DNA of 64,000 nucleotides from Heligmosomoides polygyrus polygyrus (lineage: Eukaryota > Nematoda > Chromadorea > Rhabditida > Heligmosomidae): positions 1,240,001 to 1,304,000 of the forward strand of contig OX377202.1 in assembly GCA_947396885.1 (NCBI GenBank), read 5' to 3'. A program made the position numbers and the translations under genes. Positions within the stretch are counted from its first letter, which is position 1, and the number at the start of each line of letters is the position of its first letter. The notes beneath the pieces were generated by a model. That model made no database searches. It was not told where the DNA came from and saw nothing but the letters and a program-made list of their open reading frames with translations. This document shows positions 11,211 through 20,200 of this stretch, one piece after another.

Positions 11211-11368
11211 TAGTCTTTAATGAGGCCTACATATGGCTGCGTGATGACGCCGGTTAATTCGAAACCATCAGAGCACCGAGCGCAACACGCTTTCTTTGAA
11301 TATAGCGCCGCTTTGATGCATCCAAGTCCGTCACCGCATCTTTACGTAGGCCACATTAGCGACATGTC
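11211..11368. repeat. Short MITE, ends GTCTTTAATG(A/T)GGCCTACA
   Basis: GTCTTTAATGAGGCCTACAT at the left is mirrored by ACGTAGGCCACATTAGCGAC at the right. The same ends appear at 31188-31325, and one end near 38617. The element is about 158 bp with no coding capacity. Confidence 0.55.
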
Positions 11369-11406
11369 TCGCAGAAGTGAGCCATGCGGAAGAGAAAGAC
11401 GCCTAC

Positions 11407-11511
11407 CTCCTTGATGGCCCTTCGCAGAAGAAGTTTCGCTCCAGAAAGTTCATTGGTCGACGGTCGTAGAGGGTCCAAAGCATCGATCTCGCGTTCACAT
11501 GAATCGCCAGC
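11407..11511 (-). CDS. Gene A, internal exon (35 codons)
   Basis: The acceptor is AGAACTTTCAG and the donor AAGGAG|GTAGGC. The length is 105 nt with no leftover bases, open throughout in phase 0 (AGDSCEREIDALDPLRP, then LSGAKLLLRRAIKE). Phase 0 matches the end of the exon at 41367-41425 and the start of the exon at 7593-7672. Composition is balanced and coding-like beside AT-rich flanks. It lies 39 bp from a MITE. No known family. Confidence 0.68.
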
Positions 11512-11644
11512 CTGAAAGTTCTGTGATGATGGCCAATTTTCCTACTCTGATTGGTCTTTTTTGTAATCAATGAAGGATTGGTCGAGCGAATGGTACGATT
11601 GCATGTAATAGCCTATTGATTGTTGCCGATCCATGGCTTACAAG

Positions 11645-11729
11645 TTTCTTTTTTTATTTTCTTTCTTTTTCTTTTTGTTTTCATTTTCATTTTTTATTCT
11701 TTTCCCTTTCATTTATTTTCTTTCTCAAG
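11645..11729 (+). repeat. T/C-rich tract with strong strand asymmetry
   Basis: About 85 bases are nearly all T and C (TTTCTTTCTTTTTCTTTT and similar), with very few A or G. On the minus strand, the sense strand of gene A, this is a purine tract inside an intron. Confidence 0.7.
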
Positions 11730-12358
11730 ACTGCGATAGGGATTCTGGAAGAGCGAAATAGGCGTGAAGTGGCTAGCCTCTATGCATATCCGTCTGTCTG
11801 TTCGTCCGCCCGAAAAGCGGTGCAGTATGTGAGCGTTATCAATCCATGGCTAAATCGTATCAGTTTTTGCTGACTGCGTTGCGTTGCGATGTTTTCAGAC
11901 AACACAACAAGTCCCACAACAACACTAATGGTGGTTGCAACCGATCAATATCGATCGATAACGATTGAGTTCTGAAGTGAAACCTAAGCCTGCTATAAAC
12001 ACAATTTCCTCACAAACAACGACTGCATCATGTTATCAGAGAAAAACCTTCTGGGATTTTTTGTGCGAGTCCTCTCCGAAACGAATGATGGATCCGTGGA
12101 CTCGGGCGAGGTGAATGTTTTTAATGTTTTCGTTGTAATTTCAAACTCCAGTATTCTCTGGCTAGTCGGAAGGGCCTGCGCCATGCATTTGCGCAAAGGT
12201 TCAAATTTTAGCCTCGCCACAGTACAAGCCAAATGCCGCAATTCTGCAGGAAAATGCTCGTAATGCAGTCAGCTAAATAACATCATATTAAAACTGGCTG
12301 CAAACTTTGTACTAAAAAGTTGCAAGTAAAGCTCTGTCTGTTTTCGAGACTTATATTA

Positions 12359-13633
12359 TTAGGTTGTAACGAAATAAATGGCACTGAACCACTGTAAATT
12401 TAAACAGTTAATATCTCGGCTTGTAGGCAAGTTTATTAATCGAAATAAAAACCTTCTGATTCTACACATCTTTGCCAACGTGACGCAAGCTTTTTTATCC
12501 CAGTAGCCTAAAAATCGGAAGTTCTGGAATTGACGAAATCTTCGAAGGCACTTTCGGCATCTTGTTGGTATTTGAATATTTTCCCTACCAAGAAGTCGCC
12601 AAGATGCTTGAAGAAATGGTAGTCTGTTGGGGAGAGGTCGGGAGAAAACGGAGGAGGTGGTAGAGTGTCAATGCTCAGCTCATTCGATTTCTGCAACGTC
12701 ATTCGTGCTACATGGGGGCGAGCATTGTCGTGCAGAAGGAGAACTCGCCTTCGGTTTACCAAGGCCGGCCGGATATCCTTCAACTTTTTCATCATTTCTT
12801 CAATTCCGATGCAGTACTTCTCTGCCGTGATGGATTCACCGGGAGGGAGGAAGCTGTGGTGAATAATTCCCAGCGAACACCACCATACTGTCACCACTAC
12901 TTTCTTTTGGTACAATTCCGGCTTCGCAAAAACCTTGAGGCTCTCGTCGCTGTCCACCCACTGTGCCGATCGTCGCCTGTTGTCGTACACTTCTCGTCAC
13001 AGGTTACGATGCGATCAAGGAATGGGTCCGTTTCGTTCCGTAGAAGCAGTGCGGACGAGATCTCATACCGTCGGTTTCTTTGCTCCTCAGACAGCTCGTG
13101 AGGCACCCATCTTTCCAGCTTTTTGGTCTTTCCGATTTCCTTCAGATGCCGGGCAGCTGTGTTGTGGCTGACGCCAAGAACCTTCGCTATCTCCCTGGTA
13201 CCTTTGTGTGGATCCTCCTCTACCACATCTCTCAGCTTGTCCTCATCAACATCACTATGCCTCCCACGACCTTCATGTCTTCCAAGCTCTCATCTCCATT
13301 CCGGAACTTCTGATACAAACGGTACGCCGTCCGAATTGTGGAACATCCTTGACCGAATGCGGCGTTGATCTTCTCGTCCGCCTCCTTAGCTGTAGTGCCC
13401 AGCTTGAATTCATACAAGTAAATGCCTCCGATTACCCTTTTGTCCACCTGCAAAAAAGTCAATAAAACTCTAAAGTTTTCCCACTTTTACATAGAAGATT
13501 CGGTACTCGCCGGTAGAGCAAAGTTTGCGCTTCTAAATGATATGCCACATGTTACGGTTTGTGCTTGATCAAACGAGTAAAGACGCGCCAAAAAATGGAG
13601 CGAGCCAGTGCCATTTAATTCGTTACAACCTAA
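12359..13633 (-). mobile_element. Full-length mariner (DD34D), 1275 bp
   Basis: The terminal inverted repeats are TTAGGTTGTAACGAA(A/T)TAAA followed by TGGCACTG, 28 bp with one mismatch. TA flanks both sides (12357-12358 and 13634-13635). The length is normal for a mariner. The transposase lies on the minus strand and is broken in two places. The element sits in the 30-kb intron of gene A, in the same orientation as the gene. Confidence 0.92.
12508..13462 (-). pseudogene. Mariner transposase, frameshifted
   Basis: Three open segments in three frames make up a mariner transposase. The N-terminal helix-turn-helix part is at 13232-13462. The middle (12897-13226) has WVPHELSEEQ and the first catalytic Asp in VTCDEK. 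The C-terminal part (12508-12990) has the second Asp in LLHDNARPH and the third in SPDLSPTDYHFF. The last two Asp are separated by 34 residues, the DD34D spacing of mariners. All three catalytic residues remain, but at least two frameshifts mean the copy cannot make transposase. Confidence 0.9.
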
Positions 13634-13639
13634 TAAGAA

Positions 13640-14660
13640 AACAGTTGGCACAAGCTCTAAAAATGTTATTTAGGCAAAGAATAAGAATTTGGTTAAGAAC
13701 CGACTAGAACGCTCGTTTTGGTTTTGAATTCGGTTTAGAAAGCCGCTTCTTCGAAAGCGAACAAAAAGGAGCTTAAAAAATTACATTTTATTGAAAATCT
13801 GATAAATTATGCTCCCACAATCTGTTACTCGTCATTTAGAGAACAGCTATTTCGGAGTACAAACTGTGTATCTGCGAAAGAGGGTGGACCGGCATCATAG
13901 GAACTGTGGCGAGGACTCCGCCCTACCATATCTCGCTTCTATATATAAAAACCAGCTCTTTATTGAAAGTAAGAAGCCCTAAAGAAGAAAAGGAGACGGC
14001 TCAGATAGGATTTGGGGCGAAGATAATGGTAATGTCAATGGTGTAATTCAAAAAGAATCCCGAAAACAAGCCAGAGAGTTGGAACAGATCCTCCGGACCT
14101 AACCTTGTTAAATGGGGCATCGTTAGAAATGAATGCATAGAGTGTGGCATCTCCCAGCAAGGAAATTGCAAAGAAATGTTCCCACGTAGGCCACTTCATG
14201 GTATTATCTTTGTCTTTGTGTTTTATTTCAGTTCTGTAGCCGTTGTCAAAGAGTAAAAGTGCAATACCCCCTACTAGGTTAGATCCAAATATACTCGTCA
14301 GCTTCTGAGTTGCAAAATCAATTTTGCAAATTTGCTCTGCTGTAGAAAATAAATGCTACTACTCATCCGAGTGGCAACACTAAATAACTCGATGTTAAAT
14401 TCAACCGCAGGAAACGATTACGATTTTATTCTTCTTCATCACACATACGAACATACGCATTCAGACCGTCCTTTTACCGATTTTATTTAGTGAATTCTTC
14501 ATTTATTGCACCATTTGAGTACACACGTGAGAAAATTTTTCGAAAATTTTTCGCTTCAACCTGTCGCCTTTTTTCGCTTTAAAACCAAACTTAATTCATT
14601 TTGCTAGTACGCCGCTTAGAATGTTCCATGTTCGATATGCACACTTAATGATTATAATAT
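13640..14660. other. No gene seen
   Basis: AT-rich intronic DNA between the mariner and the LTR element. One acceptor-like TTTTATTTCAG (near 14232) opens only a short frame. I see no repeat family I can name. Confidence 0.4.
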
Positions 14661-14662
14661 AT

Positions 14663-14666
14663 CATA
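14663..14666. repeat. Target-site duplication CATA (left)
   Basis: CATA directly precedes the 5' LTR and follows the 3' LTR at 22051-22054. This 4-bp duplication fits Ty3/Gypsy integration. Confidence 0.75.
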
Positions 14667-14840
14667 TGTTGTAGTAGGGCAATTGTAGTAACAGGCCTAG
14701 CGTGCCTCACCTCAGGATAGGCCCTTGACCTCATGGCTACGCTCAGACTGTATAGCGTAATTAGGCGTCGCCGCAAGATATCATGGCAGCCATGATATCC
14801 GCCGGTCACAATGAGCTAGGTTCCTCCCCCTGTGATTGGC

Positions 14841-14847
14841 ATAAATA
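14841..14847 (+). promoter_or_regulatory. TATA-like box in 5' LTR
   Basis: ATAAATA lies about 60 nt upstream of the AATAAA in the LTR, where a core promoter for the genomic RNA would be expected. The assignment rests on position and motif only. Confidence 0.45.
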
Positions 14848-14904
14848 GGGCCTGATCGTATTGTTCGACGTTCATCATCTCTGTTCATATTTTCTTGCTC
14901 TGTT

Positions 14905-14910
14905 AATAAA
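14905..14910 (+). terminator. AATAAA in LTR
   Basis: The AATAAA in the LTR serves as a polyadenylation signal when read from the 3' LTR copy (21919-21924). A T/C-rich stretch follows. Confidence 0.5.
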
Positions 14911-15035
14911 CACTTATTTGAATCTCTCTCTCTTCTGTCTAGTCTGGGATTATACGTATAGTTGAGTTTCGGTTTCGGACTCGAAACTACATCACTAGAC
15001 GATTAGCTACTCCTTCGAGAACTCGACGGAGCGAC

Positions 15036-17204
15036 ATGGGGGCCAAGCACAACGAAGTCGGACCGACTAACGTCGTTGATTCCAGATTAGAAATGGCTTC
15101 GGTCAGAAGCGGTACACCTACTATTTCTGCGAGAGTAGCAGAAACATCGAATGAGATCGTTGTGGACGACAACGCAGCAGAACGATGTGGAGTAGAGGTA
15201 AGTCGGACAGACAACCGATTAGAGACCGCTTTTTGCAATATTATAGCGGGACTAGATAACATCATTGATGATCAGATCCGCCACATTTCCGCCCAGAAAA
15301 AGGAGGCGATTTTGGATGCCGTTCGGGGGACTGTGAAAATTGCAAAGGAACTAGCCATAACAGCTTCTGGCAGAACTGATCATCAGTTTTTCGAGGAGAT
15401 TAATATGACTCCAGAGATGCTTCGTACAGTTCTTCCCATAGCCAGCTACAACAGTAGTTTAATCCAGAGTTTAGCACTGGAGTTAGGATGCGAAGTAGCA
15501 GAGGTTGCTGCTGTAGTGGAGGCTAAGAAAGTAACAGTGGATGAACTAAATTCACAACTGTTGGAACAGAAGAAAAACTGCGAACGCTTAAGGAATTTAA
15601 ACAGCGAATTGCAGAGGCAAGTGGAAAGTCTGGCGGCCAGAATAGAGAGGAGCGGAAGACTTCACGAAACGGAAAAGCTCGAGCGGAACCTAACAAATGG
15701 TCAAGGTGAGCAAATCAGCACAGTTGATTGGGAAGCTGTTGGCAAACAACTTTCAACACTCAAGGATGGAAACATTCAGAGAAGTCAGACCGCATACCGA
15801 TGCATGAAAGATGGGCAACGTCAACACCGGAGGTCAATCTCCAGCGGACGATCGAGTCGATCCTCAATGCAGTCTTCCAACGCATCGACAATCGGTGAGT
15901 CTGCATCAATTCTGCAGAGCTCTTGTAAAAGTGGGAACACCTCGGAAGTGGGTGCTGTTTCGGGCGTAATGAACGGGATGTTCAGCGTTTTTAAAGAGGC
16001 TTTTAAGTCGCAAAGTGTAGCCCAGGTAGGCAAGTATGACGGAAAAAGCTCGCTGAGTGATTTCTTACGTGCACTAGAGGTGAAATATTCCCCTACAGTT
16101 TGGTCGGACCAGGATAGACGCGACATTCTAGTTAATCATTTGGCAGGAACGGCAAAATCCATGTATAAAGGGTTGCCCCGTGAAACCAAGCAAGGCAGTT
16201 TTGAGGGAGTTGTTCGGGCTCTTAAAGAGGCGCGTAGAAACCCCTGCGAAAAACTTAAGTTGATGCGAGATTGGGATAATTTCGCGATGAATAGGGAAGA
16301 ATCGGTGAGCGATTTTTGCTGCCGGTTGGAGGACGTCTCCAGGCAGATACACCCTAGCGATGATTGGGATTTCCATCTCGCTTCTAAATTGTACTCCTCC
16401 CTGCAACATTGGAGGGATTCATACCACATGCTAGCAGCGTTGGACGTACAAAATGGCAAAGCCTACGAGGCGGTTAAAAAGGTTGCCCTGCGACTCGAAA
16501 AGACTCGCACGGTAAGCAACGGGAAACGTGACTTCACGGAAAACGTGAAGAATCACGGAAAAGAAACAATGGAAAGGAAGCCTATTAATAGGCCCGGTAG
16601 CTCTGGAAAATCTATACAGTGTTACAACTGTGGAAAAAGGGGTCATTATGCTGCGGATTGTCGCATGGCACCAAAACAACTACCAACCGAAAGAAGGCAG
16701 ACATCGAATACGCCGCGCAATAATGGGATGTCTACTAATAGGGCTTTGTCTACATTCGTAGATGACTGGTGCGGGATGATTCGTAATCAAAGCGCTACAG
16801 TAAAGGAAGGAAATCCTGCTGTAGGGAAGCCTACTCTATGCAGAGCAGTGATTTTCGGGAACGAGGTCGACGCTTTACTGGATACTGGCTCAGTCATCTC
16901 CATCTTACCAGCCGAACTTCTAAAGCAAGCCAAAAATAACGGGTTTGACATTGACGGTGAAGTCAAATTGCTCGGAATTGCTCCTAAACAGACAGTTTTT
17001 GATGCATCGGGAAACGAAATGAAATTTTTAGCCACGGTTAGTGCGAAAGTAGAAGTTCGTGGAGCAGGAGCTGCTCGTGTAACCATGCATGTCCAAAATG
17101 CTAAGAATAGCATACTCTTACAGAACAAATGTTCTGGGTGCCTTGGGAGTCCAGTTAAAGCTCCAGCCTATCCCAGAAGTGAAGGAGGACCTGACGCCTA
17201 CTAA
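15036..17204 (+). CDS. gag-pro: Gag-protease polyprotein of Ty3/Gypsy element
   Basis: 722 residues form the structural and protease part of the element. A long coiled-coil region lies at about residues 153-220, then a capsid-like region (about 330-490). One zinc knuckle, CX2CX4HX4C (C529, C532, H537, C542), would bind the packaged RNA. The aspartic protease active site is DTG at residues 616-618 (ALLDTGSVISILP). The start ATG overlaps the LTR: its A is the last base of the 5' LTR and the TG is the start of the primer-binding position. After residue about 690 the frame leaves the conserved protease C-terminus, which continues in the +1 frame, so pol is made either by +1 frameshifting or this copy has an indel. 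The end overlaps pol by 116 nt. Confidence 0.9.
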   Translation: MGAKHNEVGPTNVVDSRLEMASVRSGTPTISARVAETSNEIVVDDNAAERCGVEVSRTDNRLETAFCNIIAGLDNIIDDQIRHISAQKKEAILDAVRGTVKIAKELAITASGRTDHQFFEEINMTPEMLRTVLPIASYNSSLIQSLALELGCEVAEVAAVVEAKKVTVDELNSQLLEQKKNCERLRNLNSELQRQVESLAARIERSGRLHETEKLERNLTNGQGEQISTVDWEAVGKQLSTLKDGNIQRSQTAYRCMKDGQRQHRRSISSGRSSRSSMQSSNASTIGESASILQSSCKSGNTSEVGAVSGVMNGMFSVFKEAFKSQSVAQVGKYDGKSSLSDFLRALEVKYSPTVWSDQDRRDILVNHLAGTAKSMYKGLPRETKQGSFEGVVRALKEARRNPCEKLKLMRDWDNFAMNREESVSDFCCRLEDVSRQIHPSDDWDFHLASKLYSSLQHWRDSYHMLAALDVQNGKAYEAVKKVALRLEKTRTVSNGKRDFTENVKNHGKETMERKPINRPGSSGKSIQCYNCGKRGHYAADCRMAPKQLPTERRQTSNTPRNNGMSTNRALSTFVDDWCGMIRNQSATVKEGNPAVGKPTLCRAVIFGNEVDALLDTGSVISILPAELLKQAKNNGFDIDGEVKLLGIAPKQTVFDASGNEMKFLATVSAKVEVRGAGAARVTMHVQNAKNSILLQNKCSGCLGSPVKAPAYPRSEGGPDAY
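15037..15044 (+). promoter_or_regulatory. Presumed primer-binding position
   Basis: TGGGGGCC directly follows the 5' LTR. A TGG start is the usual partner of a tRNA CCA end. The same 8 bases appear inverted (GGCCCCCA) directly before the 3' LTR at 21673-21680. Which tRNA would match cannot be said from this window. Confidence 0.5.
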
Positions 17205-20200
17205 GGAATATGCAAGATCAAGGAAAAGAATAGTAATACCGCCCGGAGCAAGGGCAGTAGTTGAGATTTCTAGTTCTAGGCATCCTAGAGGAAACATTTT
17301 CTGGTCGAATGATTCTCGCATAGTCTCTGGTGTTTGCTCGGTAGACGGCAGCAGCACGGAAATTTCAGTCGCAAACCGCGGAAATCAGACCTGGGTAATC
17401 AATAAAAACCAACCACTTGGGGAGTGGGCGGATGACCCGGTCGTTGATTTTCCATCAGATGTAACCAGCGGCATGCTCGACATGGAAAAACTTACCTCAT
17501 CTCCCGAACCGAAGCGAGTAGAATTGCTGCTGGACATCATACAGAGCAATCGCAAGGGTCCCATTCCAGAAATGCTCGCAAATGTGGTCAGAAGATTCAG
17601 CGACACTTTTGCTGTTTCTGATACTGAGCTGGGAAGAACAGATCTAGTAGAGCACGACATCAACGTGCAGGGACACCAACCAATTCGTCAGAAAACGAGG
17701 CCGGTACCATATGGGGTCCGCGAACAGGTAGATACGATGCTTCGTGATTTGAAAAATCGCGACGTAATCGAAGAAAGCCAGTCACCTTGGGCGTCTCCAA
17801 TAGTCCTGGTAGCGAAAAAGGACGGAACTACGCGCCTATGCATAGACTACCGGGAGGTCAATAAAGTGACGAAGAAGGATGGTTATCCTCTGCCCCCAAT
17901 AGATATTACGCTGCAAAATCTGCGAAACAAGAGATGGTTTTCATCTCTCGATTTGGCTAGCGGCTACTGGCAAGTACCGCTCACAGCTAGCGCTAAGGAA
18001 ATTAGCGCATTTACATCAACAGCAGGCCAGTTTCAATTCAAGGTGTTACCATTTGGGCTTACCAATGCTCCATCGGAATTCCAACGTTTGATGGATAGAG
18101 TTCTGGGAGAGCTTAAAGGACCCGAGGTTTCGGTTTACTTGGACGATATCCTTATCGCCACAGAAACTGAAGAAAGACACCTGGAGGTTTTGGAAGAGAC
18201 TTTAAAGGCTTTCCGTAGAGCCAATTTAAAGGTTAAACCTCAAAAATGTCGTTTCATGGAGTCATGTCTCGAGTTTCTAGGCCATGTGGTAGACAGAGAT
18301 GGGATTAAAACAAGCCCCGACAAGGTTTCCACCATCGAAAATTACCCTAGACCTCAAAACATTTCGCAGTTGCGGACATTCCTCGGAATGGCGGGGTATT
18401 ATCGCAAGTTCGTCTTGAGATATGCGCAGACCGCTCAACCACTCTACGAGTTGACCAGCCCCAAACAAAAGTTCATCTGGCAGGAGGAACAAGAGGCGGC
18501 TTTCAGACAACTAAAGGAAGCGCTGGTAACTGCCCCAGTACTGGGACAACCTGATGTAGAGAAAGCACGAGATGGTAGACGCCCATTTATCATCTATACC
18601 GATGCAAGCAGAATAGGTGTAGGAGCGGTACTAGCTCAGGAAGGTGATGACGGGTTTTTGCACCCGTTATTTTTTGTTTCCAAGCCGTTTTCATCGGCAG
18701 AACGCAACTATCATGTAACAGACCAGGAGGCTTTGGCATTAGTGTTCAGCCTTAAGAAGTTTCACTACTGCATTTTTGGTATCTGTACTGTTGTGCGCAC
18801 GGATCACGCTGCGTTAACCTCCTTGTTTAAACGGACGAACGTTTCACCACGGGTTCTACGGTGGGCTTTAGAACTACAGCGATATGATCTCCGCATTGAG
18901 CATGTGAAAGGTAGTGCAAATTGCGTGGCGGACGCACTTTCTCGAGGCCCAGTAGATCTAGGAAACGAAACACCGATCCTGCTGCCATATGAGAACATAG
19001 TCTGCTCAATTCAAGAACACGAATGGCTGAAGGAGTTGCGTGAAGACCCGGATTTTGTTCCCATTATTTCAGCTGTAGAAAACGGAGTGGACGAGGAAGT
19101 TCGACTACCTCGGTCTGATAAAAGGCTAAGTTCAATGGACTTTATTATCGAAGCCGGTAGGCTGAAACTTATCACTGAGGACGGATCATTTGTCCCAGTA
19201 GTACCACGAGATCACAGGAAAGGCTTATTTGATGAAGCTCATTCCGGCACCCTTGGAGGGCACTTCCACGCTCGCAAGATGCACAGCCAGCTCGGAAAAG
19301 TAGTGTTTTGGCCAGGCATGCAGCAAGATCTGGCAAAGTGGTGTAAGGAATGTCAAATATGTTTTTTAGCAAACAACAAGGGGAAAAATGTACCGCCCTT
19401 ACGACCGATAAAAACTACTCAGCCATTTGAAATTGTCGGCATCGACTTACTAGAAATGGGTATGAGCAGTAGAGGAAACAAGTACATAGTCACAATAGTA
19501 GACCATTTCACCAAATATCTGGGCGCTTACCCTATTCCAGATAAGAGAGCCGAAACAGTGGCGGAGGTTCTATTCAGTAATTGGATCTGCGGTTGTGGCA
19601 GGTGGCCGTCAGCTTTTCTTTCGGATCGCGGTAGCGAATTTGAGAACTCGATAATGAAAGCACTATGTGCAATCATGGGAATAGAACAACATTTCACAAA
19701 GGGTTACTGCCCGAGAGAAAATGGCGTAACGGAAAGGGCGAACGGAACAATAGTTCAACTACTTAAGAAAAAAACAGTAGTGCCCGCCGAGTGGGATAGA
19801 GTCCTTCCCTCAGCAGTTTACGCATACAATACGGCTCCTCATGAAGCAACTGGGGAAAGCCCACACTTCCTGCTTTACGGCCATGACCCAAAATACCCTT
19901 CGGCAGTGATACCATCGACGGATCTGTCACCTTACTCTATGGATTACGGCACTTATAAAACAGACTTTTTATGCGGACTAGAATTAGCTCGCAAATTCAT
20001 TGCGGAACACGCAAACGCGTATCGCGATAGGATGAAGCGCACCTACGACAAAGAGCGGAAAACACATAAATCGCAGAAAATATGCGTTGGAGATCGCGTT
20101 TATGGAAAAATTCCAGCAGAGAAAGGGAAGTCGCGACACCCCAAACTGGTTATTCCATGGGAAGGACCATTTCGCGTGATAAGTGCGTCAGAAAACTCTG

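Larger units (their letters stand above)
14667..15036 (+). repeat. 5' LTR, 370 bp
   Basis: It begins TGTTGTAGTAGGGC and ends GGAGCGACA. Inside are a perfect hairpin (11-bp arms around one base, 14777-14799), a TATA-like ATAAATA (14841-14847) and AATAAA (14905-14910), giving a U3-R-U5 order. The 3' LTR at 21681-22050 has the same length and, read by eye, the same sequence. Confidence 0.95.

Noticed and set aside
12030..12263. Possible plus- or minus-strand exon near 12.1 kb
   Set aside because: A GTGAAT donor-like site exists on the plus strand but the acceptor is poor, and the minus-strand reading lacks an acceptor.
12508..13462. Intact, active mariner transposase
   Set aside because: Catalytic residues remain but the coding sequence lies in three frames.
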